From Rhodospirillales bacterium (lineage in GTDB: Bacteria; Pseudomonadota; Alphaproteobacteria; Acetobacterales; Acetobacteraceae), in the NCBI GenBank assembly GCA_025359905.1, contig JANYDF010000078.1:1-64000 (forward strand): a DNA stretch of 64,000 nt, in the 5' to 3' direction. How positions within the stretch are numbered: position 1 is the stretch's first letter; the number at the start of each line of letters is the position of its first letter. Below, one piece after another: positions 25,842-34,278 of this stretch. Under the pieces are notes generated by a model. That model worked only from the letters and a program-made list of their open reading frames with translations. It ran no database searches and had not been told where the DNA came from. A program made the position numbers and the translations under genes.

Positions 25842-26846
25842 ATGAACCGTATCATAAACAATCCTGACGAGGTCGTTGAAGATGCTCTGCGCGGCTATTT
25901 GCGCGCGCATCAGGATCTGCTGGCGTCTACCGACAATCCCCGCGTCATCCGTGAGCGCAGCGCGCCGCGCCAGGGCAAGGTAGGCATCGTCACCGGCGGC
26001 GGCTCGGGCCCCGAACCGGCGTTTCTGGGCTATATCGGCGAAAACATGATCGACGCAGTGGCCATCGGTGAGATTTTCTCGTCGCCGACCGCGAAAAGCT
26101 TTCATGACGCCTTTGTGGCGGCCGATGGCGGGTGCGGCGTGGCGTGCCTGTATGGCAACTACGCTGGCGACAATATGAACGTGAAGATGGCGATCCGCCA
26201 AGCCGCGGCGCACGGGCTGACGGTGAAAACCGTTGTCGCCAACGACGACGTGCCGAGTGCGCCGAAAGACGAACGGGCCAAACGGCGTGGCGTGGCGGGC
26301 GAGATTCTGATGTGGAAAGTCGGCGGCGCCAAAGCGGCCGAAGGTGCCGATCTCGATGCGGTGATCGCCACGGCGCAGAAGGCCATCGACAACACCCGCA
26401 GCATCGGCATCGGCCTGACACCCTGCACCATTCCCGCAGTTGGCAAGCCGAACTTCTCCATTGCCGACGGCATGATGGAAGTCGGCATCGGCCACCACGG
26501 CGAACCGGGCATCGAGGTAGGACCGATCCGTCCGGCGCGGGAACTGGCCGATCTGATGCTGGATGCCATCCTGCCGGATTTGCCCTTCGGAGAGGGTGAC
26601 AACGTCGCTGTGCTGGTCTCAGGCCTCGGCGCCACGCCGGTAATGGAACTCTACATCCTATACGATCACATCGCCGAAGTGCTGGCCTCGCACAACATCA
26701 CGGTGCGGCATCCCTTCGTCGGCAATTACTTTACCTCGCTGGAAATGATGGGCGTCACGCTGACGGTGATGAAGCTCGACGAGGAACTGGACCGGCTGGT
26801 CGGTATGCCGGCGCATTCCATCGGTCTGACCAAGGTTGCCCGATGA
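25842..26846 (+). CDS. DhaK-type kinase subunit (dihydroxyacetone or tetrulose kinase)
   Basis: A 334-residue DAK1-domain protein that binds a short ketose for phosphorylation. The loop usually GGGSGHEP reads GGGSGPEP (Pro57 by a CCC codon), replacing a conserved active-site His. The acid in NYAGDNMN and the covalently binding His in GIGHHGEPG are retained. The start is ATG at 25842. It overlaps the dhaL-type gene by four bases (ATGA), so the subunits are made together. No PTS phosphotransfer protein (DhaM) is adjacent, so an ATP-dependent enzyme is likely. Members of this family also phosphorylate L- or D-erythrulose (LerK/DerK). The altered loop and the polyol neighbourhood make a non-DHA substrate plausible. 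Confidence 0.87.
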   Translation: MNRIINNPDEVVEDALRGYLRAHQDLLASTDNPRVIRERSAPRQGKVGIVTGGGSGPEPAFLGYIGENMIDAVAIGEIFSSPTAKSFHDAFVAADGGCGVACLYGNYAGDNMNVKMAIRQAAAHGLTVKTVVANDDVPSAPKDERAKRRGVAGEILMWKVGGAKAAEGADLDAVIATAQKAIDNTRSIGIGLTPCTIPAVGKPNFSIADGMMEVGIGHHGEPGIEVGPIRPARELADLMLDAILPDLPFGEGDNVAVLVSGLGATPVMELYILYDHIAEVLASHNITVRHPFVGNYFTSLEMMGVTLTVMKLDEELDRLVGMPAHSIGLTKVAR

Positions 26847-27484
26847 GCCACGTTGTTCTGGCCACCGCCGGTGGCGTGGTGCTGGCCCTGGCCGACACCA
26901 TCAACGCCAATCGTGCGTGGCTGTCGGAGATCGACGGCGCAATCGGCGACGGCGACCACGGCATCAACATGAGCAAGGGCTTCAGCCTCGCCGCCGCGGC
27001 ACTGGGCAAGGCCGATGGCGGACTGTCTGCCGCATTCCAAACGCTTGGCGACACGCTGCTGTCCGGCATCGGCGGCTCGATGGGTCCACTGTACGGCTCG
27101 TTCTTTCTCGATCTGGCGGCAACGCTCGGCACGGCGGCCACGCTCGATGCACCGCTGCTGTCGCGCGGGCTGCACGCCGGGCTGGCCAGTCTGGAAGACC
27201 TCGGCAGCGCCAAGCTCGGCGACAAAACGCTGCTGGACACACTGATCCCAGCGTTGACGGCGCTGGACGCGGCAATTGCGGCCGGGGCGGATTTCGCCAC
27301 GGCGCTGGACGCGATGAGTGCGGCCGCCGAAGCCGGGCGTGATTCGACCAAGGATCTCGTGGCCAAAATCGGACGTGCCGCCCGCCTCGGCGAGCGTTCG
27401 CGCGGTGTGCTGGATGCAGGGGCGGCGTCGTGCTGCTTGATTCTGCAAACCTTGGCCGAAGCGCTGAAACAACGCCTCGCCTAA
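26843..27484 (+). CDS. DhaL-type ADP/ATP-binding kinase subunit
   Basis: A 213-residue DAK2 domain that carries the nucleotide and two Mg2+ ions. The Asp-rich signature IGDGDHGINMSKGF near residue 33 is intact, as are GSMGPLYGSFF and GRDSTKDLVAKIGRAARLGERSRGVLDAG. It pairs with the DhaK-type subunit, whose stop codon overlaps its start. Together they would phosphorylate dihydroxyacetone or a tetrulose produced by a polyol dehydrogenase. The gene is followed after 36 bases by an SDR that could supply that ketose. Confidence 0.9.
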   Translation: MSHVVLATAGGVVLALADTINANRAWLSEIDGAIGDGDHGINMSKGFSLAAAALGKADGGLSAAFQTLGDTLLSGIGGSMGPLYGSFFLDLAATLGTAATLDAPLLSRGLHAGLASLEDLGSAKLGDKTLLDTLIPALTALDAAIAAGADFATALDAMSAAAEAGRDSTKDLVAKIGRAARLGERSRGVLDAGAASCCLILQTLAEALKQRLA

Positions 27485-27520
27485 CTGCTCCGCAACTCCC
27501 TTCCGGTACGGTTTCAACGC

Positions 27521-28285
27521 ATGACAAGCTTCAGCTTCGACGCCGCCTTCAACCTGACCGGCAAAGTCGTGCTGGTGACCGGCGGCGGCGCCGGCATCGG
27601 CAACGCGGTGGCGCAAGTCTTCGCCGAGCGCGGCGCGCATTTAGCACTGGCCGATCTGGCCCCCAACATTGCCGACTTAGCCGCCGCGTTGCCCGGCACG
27701 GGCCACTTCGGCATCGCCAGCGACATTACCAAGCCCGGCGAACCCGAGCGCGTGGTGGCGGCGGCGCTGGAGAAATTCGGCCGCATCGATGTGCTGGTCA
27801 ACAACGCCGGTATCGCCATTCTGGAATCCGCCGAGGTCGTAACCGACCTGGCCTGGGACCGCACGATTGCGATCAATCTGACCGCGTCGTTCAAGATGGC
27901 GCGCGCCGCCTTCCCGGCCCTATCGAAAGCCGGGGCCGGGCGGATCGTCAACATCGCCTCGCAGGCGGCATTCATCGCGCTCGACCGCCACGTGGCCTAC
28001 ACCGCGAGCAAGGCGGGCATTTTGGGCATGACCAAGGTGTTGGCCGCCGAGTGGGCTGAATTCGGCATCACGGTCAACGCGATCTCGCCGACCGTGGTCG
28101 AGACCGAATTGGGCCGCAAGGCGTGGGCGGGCGACTTGGGCGTGCAGTTCAAGCGCAAGATCCCGGTCGGCCGGTTCGCCCAGCCGGAAGAAATCGCGCT
28201 GGCCGTGCTGTATCTCGCCAGCGGCGCCGCCGGAATGATTACCGGTGAGAACCTGGTGGTGGATGGCGGCTTCACTATCCAATAA
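27521..28285 (+). CDS. Short-chain dehydrogenase/reductase, probable polyol dehydrogenase
   Basis: A 254-residue classical SDR. Visible: NAD(P) motif VTGGGAGIGNAVA near residue 20, NNAG, catalytic Ser in NIASQAAF and YTASKAG (Tyr-x3-Lys), and the C-terminal GENLVVDGGFTIQ. An acidic residue after the second strand (ALADLAPN) favours NAD+. It lies 36 bases behind the DhaKL-type kinase genes, probably in the same transcript. A role oxidising a sugar alcohol (for example threitol, xylitol or glycerol) to the ketose that the kinase uses is inferred. It ends six bases from the convergent permease. Confidence 0.88.
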   Translation: MTSFSFDAAFNLTGKVVLVTGGGAGIGNAVAQVFAERGAHLALADLAPNIADLAAALPGTGHFGIASDITKPGEPERVVAAALEKFGRIDVLVNNAGIAILESAEVVTDLAWDRTIAINLTASFKMARAAFPALSKAGAGRIVNIASQAAFIALDRHVAYTASKAGILGMTKVLAAEWAEFGITVNAISPTVVETELGRKAWAGDLGVQFKRKIPVGRFAQPEEIALAVLYLASGAAGMITGENLVVDGGFTIQ

Positions 28286-28291
28286 CGGCCC

Positions 28292-29197
28292 CTACTTCCC
28301 GCCAGCGAATGCGTGCAAGCCGCTCAGCAATGAGCGATGAAACACCAGTGCGACAATCACCGGCGGCAGCGACAGCAACAGCCCGGCGGCGGCCATATGG
28401 CCGTACTCCGGGTTCATGCCGTTCGCCAAAAAGCCCGCCACCTGCACCGGGAAGGTGATGTTGGACGAGGTAACCACGAACGCAATAAAAAATTCGTTCC
28501 AGGTCAAAATCGTCACCAGCAACCCGGCCGCCGCAATCGAAGACTTGGTCATCGGCACCACGATGTACCAGAATGCTCCCCAGCGCGACGCGCCATCCAG
28601 CCGTGCCGCTTCCTCGGAATCCTCCGGCAGGGATCGCAGATAGGCCAGCATGATCCAGGTGGTCAGCGGCAAATTCACCGCGATGTATAGCAACGTCAGC
28701 CCAAACTCGGTGTTCAACAGCGAAGTGCGCAGCAGCAGGAAGTAGTACGGCATAATCAGCGCCGCCGGCGGCATCATGCGCGTTGAGATAATCCACGATT
28801 CAAGCTGACGGTTGGCGCGGGTGTGAAAGCGCGACAGCGCGTAGGCCATCATTGGTCCGAACACCAAGGCGATAGCGACCGAGATCGAGACCACGCGCAG
28901 GCTGCGGTACAGCGCCTCGTGGTCCAGATTGTCGTAAACCCACTCGAGATTATCCAGCGTGATCGGGTCCGGGAACCAGACCGGCGCTTCACTTTGGATC
29001 TGCGCCTTGTATTTGAACGTGGTGTTGATCAGCCAGTACAACGGCCCCATCCACACCACCAGCACCACGGCCAGCACCACGCCGCCCACAATGCGCCCAA
29101 GCAAGGCGCGGCGATTCAGGCGGCGCGCGGCGGCCCGGCCAGCCGCGCCGCTGCTCAGCGGTAGATCTGCGTGTCCCACTTTGCCACCTTCAACCAT
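28292..29197 (-). CDS. Sugar/polyol ABC transporter permease (MalG-like)
   Basis: A 301-residue inner-membrane permease with six hydrophobic segments and the MalG-type coupling motif EEAARLDGASRWGAFWYIVVPM near residue 200 that docks on the ATPase. Two starts are possible. The ATG at 29197 overlaps the upstream permease by 43 bases. The GTG at 29179, with GAAGGTGG five bases upstream, fits better as a ribosome site. It is the last gene of the binding protein-permease-permease unit transcribed from about 31600. No ATPase gene follows; the SDR is convergent. Confidence 0.9.
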   Translation of the reverse strand: MVEGGKVGHADLPLSSGAAGRAAARRLNRRALLGRIVGGVVLAVVLVVWMGPLYWLINTTFKYKAQIQSEAPVWFPDPITLDNLEWVYDNLDHEALYRSLRVVSISVAIALVFGPMMAYALSRFHTRANRQLESWIISTRMMPPAALIMPYYFLLLRTSLLNTEFGLTLLYIAVNLPLTTWIMLAYLRSLPEDSEEAARLDGASRWGAFWYIVVPMTKSSIAAAGLLVTILTWNEFFIAFVVTSSNITFPVQVAGFLANGMNPEYGHMAAAGLLLSLPPVIVALVFHRSLLSGLHAFAGGK

Positions 29198-30090
29198 ACC
29201 GCGGTGCTGATCAGGCCCAGGATCAGGGTAATCACACCGGCGGCAGCCGCCACCGACACCTGACCGGATTCGGAAATGCCAATCTTGTAGATAAACAGCG
29301 ACAGATCGACCGTCGCGTTGCCCGGCCCGCCATTGGTCAGCAGGTCGGTGGCCGCAAAGACTTGGCTGCACAGGATAAATTCGAAAATCCCGGTAACGGC
29401 GAGCAGCGGGCGCAGCAGCGGCAAATGCACATGCCAGATCATGCCCCAGAAGCTCGCGCCATCGATTTGCGCCGCTTCAACTGGCTCGCGCGGCAGGCTC
29501 TTGATGCCGCCAAGCAACAGGATCACCGCCAGCGGCGACCACTGCCACGTCTGCACGAACATCACGGTCAGTAGCGCCCCGGTGGCATTGCCGGTCGGCG
29601 CGATCAACTCCCCGGTCAGCATTTCGACAATTTGCGGGACCGGCCCGTACAGCGGATCGAGAATCAGGCTGAACACCAGCGCCATCGCCACCGGCGAGAC
29701 CGCCAGCGGCACCAGCACCAGCACCACGATCAGCCCGGCCAATCGCCCAGCGAACAGATGGATCAGATAGGCGATGACCAGTCCCATCACAACGGCGGCA
29801 AACGTCGAGCCAAACGAGATAATCAGCGAGATCATCAGCGCATGTAGGCCGTCTGCCGTGGTCAGTACCCGGGCATAGTTAGTCAACCAAACGAAACGCA
29901 CCGGCAACAGCGGCACGCTGACGTCGATATTGATAACCGACAAATACACCGAATACAGAAACGGCGGCAGCGTCAGGATCGCCAGCAACAGAAAGCCGGG
30001 CAGCGGCACCAGCCAGGGGCTGCGCCAAATGCTGCGCTTGACAGAGCGCCGGTTCGGCGTGGCCAAAGCCGTCGCGCCGGATGCGCTCAT
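29155..30090 (-). CDS. Sugar/polyol ABC transporter permease (MalF-like)
   Basis: A 311-residue membrane permease with six predicted helices. It has the EAA loop EPVEAAQIDGASFWGMIWHVHLPLL near residue 215 and the conserved FAATDLLTNGGPGNAT. It partners the MalG-like permease, whose start it overlaps, and the binding protein upstream. The N-terminal 25 residues are polar and cytoplasmic. The 81-base gap to the binding-protein gene contains a strong hairpin, an arrangement that lowers permease relative to binding-protein expression in related operons. Confidence 0.9.
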   Translation of the reverse strand: MSASGATALATPNRRSVKRSIWRSPWLVPLPGFLLLAILTLPPFLYSVYLSVINIDVSVPLLPVRFVWLTNYARVLTTADGLHALMISLIISFGSTFAAVVMGLVIAYLIHLFAGRLAGLIVVLVLVPLAVSPVAMALVFSLILDPLYGPVPQIVEMLTGELIAPTGNATGALLTVMFVQTWQWSPLAVILLLGGIKSLPREPVEAAQIDGASFWGMIWHVHLPLLRPLLAVTGIFEFILCSQVFAATDLLTNGGPGNATVDLSLFIYKIGISESGQVSVAAAAGVITLILGLISTAVWLKVAKWDTQIYR

Positions 30091-30129
30091 GGTGGAAATC
30101 CTCTCATCGCAGGCGCGGAAAACGGCAAC

Positions 30130-30151
30130 GGGGCAGCCGATTGGCTGCCCC
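30130..30151 (-). terminator. Intercistronic hairpin between binding-protein and permease genes
   Basis: A perfect 9-bp stem GGGGCAGCC / GGCTGCCCC (30130-30138 with 30143-30151) with a GATT loop lies 21 bases beyond the binding-protein stop and 40 bases before the permease start. There is no T tract on the minus strand, so partial attenuation or 3'-end protection of the binding-protein message is more likely than full termination. Confidence 0.6.
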
Positions 30152-30171
30152 GCACCGCTATCGGTCTAGGC

Positions 30172-31551
30172 TTAGTTGTCGGCAAACAACTCGGGGTAAG
30201 CGCGTGCCTTGCCGGCCACGCCTTGGGCCTTGAAGCGTTCTGCCGTTGCCGCCGCCGCCGCATCCAGCGCGTCCTTGGCCGACTTGCCGCCGGTGAACAC
30301 CGATTCGATCTGCTCGCCGATCAGGTCGCCCATTTCACGCCACTGCGGGATCATCGGGCGGTAGTCTTTCTTGGTGATCGCCTGACCGTCGGCAACCGCC
30401 TTGATGTAGCCCGCATCCAGCTTGCTCTTCAGCAGGTCGGACTGGTTGACCGACTTGCGGTCCTCGTTGCCGATGTCCTTCGCCGTGCGGGCGAATTCCA
30501 TCTGCTGCGAGGTCGCCCATTGCAGGAAGCTCGAAGCCGCATCGAGCGTCTTGGCGTCCGTCACGCTGGCGGCCACCGCGAGGCCGATGGAGTAGTTGGC
30601 CGGATAAGCGCCCTTCGGGCCAGCCGGCACGACAGCGTAGCCGATCTTGCCAACCACGTTGGACTGCTTCGGGTCGATAAAGGTCGGGTAGAACGCAGTG
30701 GATTCCACGATCATCGCCACGCGGCCAGCATTGAAGCTGGACGACACCTTATCCCAGCCCCAGGTGCCCGAGCCCGGCGGGCCGGACTTGCGGATCAGGT
30801 TCGAGTAGTGCTCGGTGCCCTCGATGGCGGCGGCCGAGTTGAACACCGGCTCCATGGTCGGGCTGAGGAAGTTGCCGCCGTAGCTGCGCAGCCACTCGGT
30901 CCACGGATAGACATTCATGCCCTCGCCGCGCAGGCCGCGCAGCGCGATGCCGTAGGTCTTTGGCGGCTGGGTAAGCTTGGCCGCAGCCGCTTCCAACTCG
31001 TCCAGCGTCTTGGGCACGGCGAGGCCAGCCGCTTCCAGCAGATCCTTGCGGTAGTACAGGATCGTTACTTCGGCGTAGATCGGCACACCGTACAGCTTGC
31101 CGTCCCACGAATAGGTGCCGCGCAGGCCGTCGAACACGTCGTCGAGCTTGTAGGCGGGCTTGATCGACGAATCGAGTTCATGCACCCAGCCGTTCGAGGC
31201 AAACAGCGGGATGTAGTTGTTGTCCAGGCAATACACCTGGAAGCCGGCGGCCTTGTTCGACGCGTCGGCAACGATGTGGCTGCGCAGGTCGTTTTCCGGA
31301 TAGTCGGTGAAGTTGATCTTCGCCCCGGTGTGCTGCTCGAATAGCGCCTGATGGCTCTGGATGAAATCCATCGCCGGCAGATGGCGGCAGGCAATGTTCA
31401 GCGTCACGCCCTTGAACGCGCCCGCAGGGGCGAAATCGGGCAGCGAGGACTTCACAGCGCCTTCGTAGTCCTGCGCGGCGGCAGGCATCGCAGTTATTGC
31501 CGGCGCAGCAAGCACGCCAGCGATGGCCAACGGAATCAGAGACCGCTTCAT
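30172..31551 (-). CDS. Extracellular solute-binding protein (family 1), sugar/polyol ABC importer
   Basis: A 459-residue periplasmic binding protein with a Sec signal peptide (MKRSLIPLAIAGVLAAPAITA, then AAAQD as probable cleavage near residue 27). The mature part has the cluster B features of maltose/polyol binding proteins: GKLYGVPIYAEVTILYYRKDLLEAAGL, GIALRG, FNAGRVAMIVESTAFYP. It delivers a carbohydrate to the two permeases downstream. GAGGAGG precedes the ATG at 31551. A near-consensus GlpR-type palindrome sits 40-60 bases upstream. No matching ATPase is in this unit; it may share one of the ATPases encoded at 35866-38057. Confidence 0.92.
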   Translation of the reverse strand: MKRSLIPLAIAGVLAAPAITAMPAAAQDYEGAVKSSLPDFAPAGAFKGVTLNIACRHLPAMDFIQSHQALFEQHTGAKINFTDYPENDLRSHIVADASNKAAGFQVYCLDNNYIPLFASNGWVHELDSSIKPAYKLDDVFDGLRGTYSWDGKLYGVPIYAEVTILYYRKDLLEAAGLAVPKTLDELEAAAAKLTQPPKTYGIALRGLRGEGMNVYPWTEWLRSYGGNFLSPTMEPVFNSAAAIEGTEHYSNLIRKSGPPGSGTWGWDKVSSSFNAGRVAMIVESTAFYPTFIDPKQSNVVGKIGYAVVPAGPKGAYPANYSIGLAVAASVTDAKTLDAASSFLQWATSQQMEFARTAKDIGNEDRKSVNQSDLLKSKLDAGYIKAVADGQAITKKDYRPMIPQWREMGDLIGEQIESVFTGGKSAKDALDAAAAATAERFKAQGVAGKARAYPELFADN

Positions 31552-31590
31552 CGTTCCTCCTCAGTGCCGCTGTACTGCGGCGTTTTAAAT

Positions 31591-31610
31591 TATGTTCGTG
31601 ATCGAACGTC
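31591..31610. promoter_or_regulatory. GlpR/DeoR-type operator palindrome
   Basis: GTTCG-TGAT-CGAAC (31594-31607) is perfectly symmetrical and extends to TATGTTCG on one side. It differs from the E. coli GlpR operator consensus (WATGTTCGWTAWCGAACATW) at only about three positions. It lies 40 bases upstream of the binding-protein ATG, close to a CATAAT -10-like element on the minus strand. This suggests repression by a DeoR-family sugar-phosphate sensor not encoded in the window. Confidence 0.6.
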
Positions 31611-31715
31611 TATTCCGGACACGTTCAACGCAGACCTACACTTATCCGGACGGCACGCAAAAGCATCGGGGCCCTTAGAACGATACAAGGGGGATCATGC
31701 AAGAATCGCCACGCC

Positions 31716-33215
31716 CTACGCTGATCGAATGGTTTCCATCCACGACGAGAACGCGGATTGTTCAGCAATTGTCATATGCAAATGGTGTTTGGTTCGCCGC
31801 GTCAGCACATCCTCGCCGGTGCGAGCCCATTCAGTACGGTGCAGGAACTCTGCCTCGCACTGATACAACCGTCCGCCGAAATGCCGCCCCAAATCGGCCA
31901 CTGACGCCGCACCGTCGAGCAAATCGTGCATTCTCGTGCCGTATTGCCGCGCGTAGTGCAGCGCCACGTCTGGCGGCAGAAACCCGTAGCGAATGGCAAC
32001 ATCCGCCGCGAAGAGCTCGAAATCCGCATGCGGCATATCGCCGCCCGGCAATGGCGTGCCGCGTGTCCAGTCGCCCTTCATCTGCGGATAAAACGGGGCA
32101 AGCTTTTGCAGCGCGTGCTCGGCAAGTTTGCGGAACGTGGTAAGTTTGCCGCCGAACACCGACAGCAGCGGGGCGCGGCCATCGCCGCCTTCAACATCGA
32201 ACACATAGTCGCGGGTCACGGCCGATGGATTGGCGGCGTTGTCATCGTACAGCGGCCGGACGCCGGAATACTCGTGCAAAATATCGGCAGGTTTAAGCTG
32301 CGTGCGCATGTAGCGATTAACCACGCGGCATAGATAGTCACGCTCGGCGGCATCCACCGCCACATTCTCGGCGCGGCCTTCATACGGAATGTCGGTTGTG
32401 CCAATCAGGCACAGATCGCCCTCGTACGGGTTCACGAAGATCACCCGCTTGTCATCGTTTTGGAGCAAATACGCCTGGGAGCCCTCCCAGAATTTGCGAA
32501 CGATGATGTGGCTGCCTTTGACCAAGCGGATTTTGCGGGTCGAGTTCGCCCCCAGCACGCCGGTAATAACCTGCTCCACCCACGGCCCCGCCGCGTTGGC
32601 CAATCCGCGCGCCTGAACCTCACGCTCGACGCCGTCAGTGCTGCGCAGCGTCACTCGCCACAGCGCCCCGTCCCGCCGTGCGCTCACCACACTGGTCCGT
32701 GTCAGGATTTCAGCGCCCAGGCGCTGCGCGTCCAGCAGGTTCAGCACCACCAGCCGCGCGTCTTCCACCCAGCAATCGGAGTATTCAAATGCGGTGCGAT
32801 AGGCGTCCTTGATCGCCTTGCCTTCGGGGTCGCGCCGCAAATTCAACCGCCGCGTCGCTGGCAGCTTATCGCGTCCGCCGAGGTGGTCGTACAGGAACAA
32901 GCCAAGCCGGATCAGCCAGGCCGGGCGCTGTTCGGCGCTGTGCGGCAGCACAAAGCGCATCGGCCAAACGATATGCGGTGCCGCGCGCAGCAGCACTTCG
33001 CGTTCAATCAGCGCTTCGCGCACCAGCCGGAATTCGTAATATTCCAAGTAGCGCAAGCCGCCGTGAATCAGCTTGCCGGAGCGCGATGACGTGCCTTCTG
33101 CCGGGTCGCCCTTTTCGGCCAGCAGCACACTCAGCCCGCGCCCGGCGGCGTCGCGGGCAATTCCGGCGCCGTTGATGCCGCCGCCGATCACCAGCAGGTC
33201 GAAAATATCGCTCAT
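31716..33215 (-). CDS. FAD-dependent glycerol-3-phosphate / erythritol-4-phosphate dehydrogenase (GlpD/EryB-like)
   Basis: A 499-residue flavoprotein of the GlpD family. Seen: FAD motif VIGGGINGAGIARDAAGRG near residue 9, TSSRSGKLIHGGLRYLEYYEFRLV, PAWLIRLGLFLYDHLGG, FEYSDCWVEDARLV, NAAGPWV, TTDIPYEG and FGGKLTTFRKLAEHAL. It oxidises a polyol phosphate and passes electrons to quinone at the inner membrane. Its place behind an EryA-like kinase and a SorC regulator, and resemblance to EryB as I recall it, favour erythritol-4-phosphate. GlpD itself cannot be excluded. It is the last gene of the polyol operon, seven bases after the hydroxyacid dehydrogenase. Confidence 0.88.
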   Translation of the reverse strand: MSDIFDLLVIGGGINGAGIARDAAGRGLSVLLAEKGDPAEGTSSRSGKLIHGGLRYLEYYEFRLVREALIEREVLLRAAPHIVWPMRFVLPHSAEQRPAWLIRLGLFLYDHLGGRDKLPATRRLNLRRDPEGKAIKDAYRTAFEYSDCWVEDARLVVLNLLDAQRLGAEILTRTSVVSARRDGALWRVTLRSTDGVEREVQARGLANAAGPWVEQVITGVLGANSTRKIRLVKGSHIIVRKFWEGSQAYLLQNDDKRVIFVNPYEGDLCLIGTTDIPYEGRAENVAVDAAERDYLCRVVNRYMRTQLKPADILHEYSGVRPLYDDNAANPSAVTRDYVFDVEGGDGRAPLLSVFGGKLTTFRKLAEHALQKLAPFYPQMKGDWTRGTPLPGGDMPHADFELFAADVAIRYGFLPPDVALHYARQYGTRMHDLLDGAASVADLGRHFGGRLYQCEAEFLHRTEWARTGEDVLTRRTKHHLHMTIAEQSAFSSWMETIRSA

Positions 33216-33222
33216 TGGCCGC

Positions 33223-34278
33223 TCAGCACGGGTTCAACGGCGGTTCGCCGGCGATGTGGCGGCGCACTTCCTCAGCGGCGCCCTCGGCGGCGATAGTGAT
33301 GGTCTTCACCGAGGCGCCGGCGATATGCGGCGTCAGCGTCACGTTGGGCAGCTGCAACAGCTTCCAGTCCGGCGGCGCCGGTTCGATGGCAAACGTCTCC
33401 AGCATCGCGCCGCCCAGATGCCCGCTGACCAGCGCGTCATACAGCGCGTCGTAGTCCACCATCGGGCCGCGCGCGGTATTGACGAATATAGTGCCCGGCT
33501 GCATCGCGGCGAATTGGGCGCGGCCGATGAAGCCTGTGGTTTCTTCGGTCACGCGCGCGTGCAGCGTGGTCACGTCGGCTTGCGCGAGCAGGTCATCGAG
33601 TTGCACGTGCGTCACGCCATCCGCCCGGTCGGTTGCCGAGAGCTGCACATAGGGGTCGGCCACCAGAATGCGACAGCCGAACGCCTTCAATAGTTTGACG
33701 ACGCGCGAGCCGATCTGGCCGTAGCCGATGACGCCGACGGTCATTTCCGACAGCTCGCGCCCAGTCCGGTCGGCGCGGTACAGATCGCCGCGCCATTCGC
33801 CAGCGCGCAATGCCTCATGGCCCACCCGGATCAACCGGGTTTCCGCCAGAATCGCGCCGATGGCGAATTCGGCCACGGCACTGGCATTGCGGCCCGGTGT
33901 GTTGACCACCCGCACGCCACGCGCCCGCGCCGCCGCCATGTCGATATTCACCGGTCCGCCGCGCGAGACCGCAACGAGCTTCAAGTTCGGCAGCCGCTCC
34001 AGCATTGCGGCCGATAGCGGCGCCAACTGGGTCACCAGCACTTCGGCGTCGCCGACGAATTGGCAAATTTCGTCCGGGTCGCCTTGATACTCCTTCAGCC
34101 CAGACATCCCCGGTGTGGCATAGCCATGCTCCATCGGCGCATCCGGCCACGGCAGCGTCATGCTGCGCAGGCTCACCCGCTCACCGCACAAGGCGCTGAT
34201 CGCATTGGCGAATTTTTCAGGCAGCATGAAATTGTCGCCGATGATGGCGATATCGCAGGCCGGGCGGTCAGACGACAT
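33223..34278 (-). CDS. D-isomer-specific 2-hydroxyacid dehydrogenase (phosphoglycerate dehydrogenase-like)
   Basis: A 351-residue NAD-dependent dehydrogenase. Features: VAVSRGGPVNIDMAAARARGV with the substrate-binding Arg-Gly region, VGVIGYGQIGSRVVKLLKAFG (Rossmann motif near residue 180) followed by VADPY, NTARGPMVDYDAL with the catalytic Arg, and LTPHIAGASVKT with the catalytic His. The native substrate might be a phosphorylated or free sugar acid, since the gene sits between the EryA-like kinase (11-base overlap with its end) and the GlpD/EryB-like gene. True serine-pathway SerA is less likely, because no regulatory ACT domain is present. Confidence 0.87.
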   Translation of the reverse strand: MSSDRPACDIAIIGDNFMLPEKFANAISALCGERVSLRSMTLPWPDAPMEHGYATPGMSGLKEYQGDPDEICQFVGDAEVLVTQLAPLSAAMLERLPNLKLVAVSRGGPVNIDMAAARARGVRVVNTPGRNASAVAEFAIGAILAETRLIRVGHEALRAGEWRGDLYRADRTGRELSEMTVGVIGYGQIGSRVVKLLKAFGCRILVADPYVQLSATDRADGVTHVQLDDLLAQADVTTLHARVTEETTGFIGRAQFAAMQPGTIFVNTARGPMVDYDALYDALVSGHLGGAMLETFAIEPAPPDWKLLQLPNVTLTPHIAGASVKTITIAAEGAAEEVRRHIAGEPPLNPC

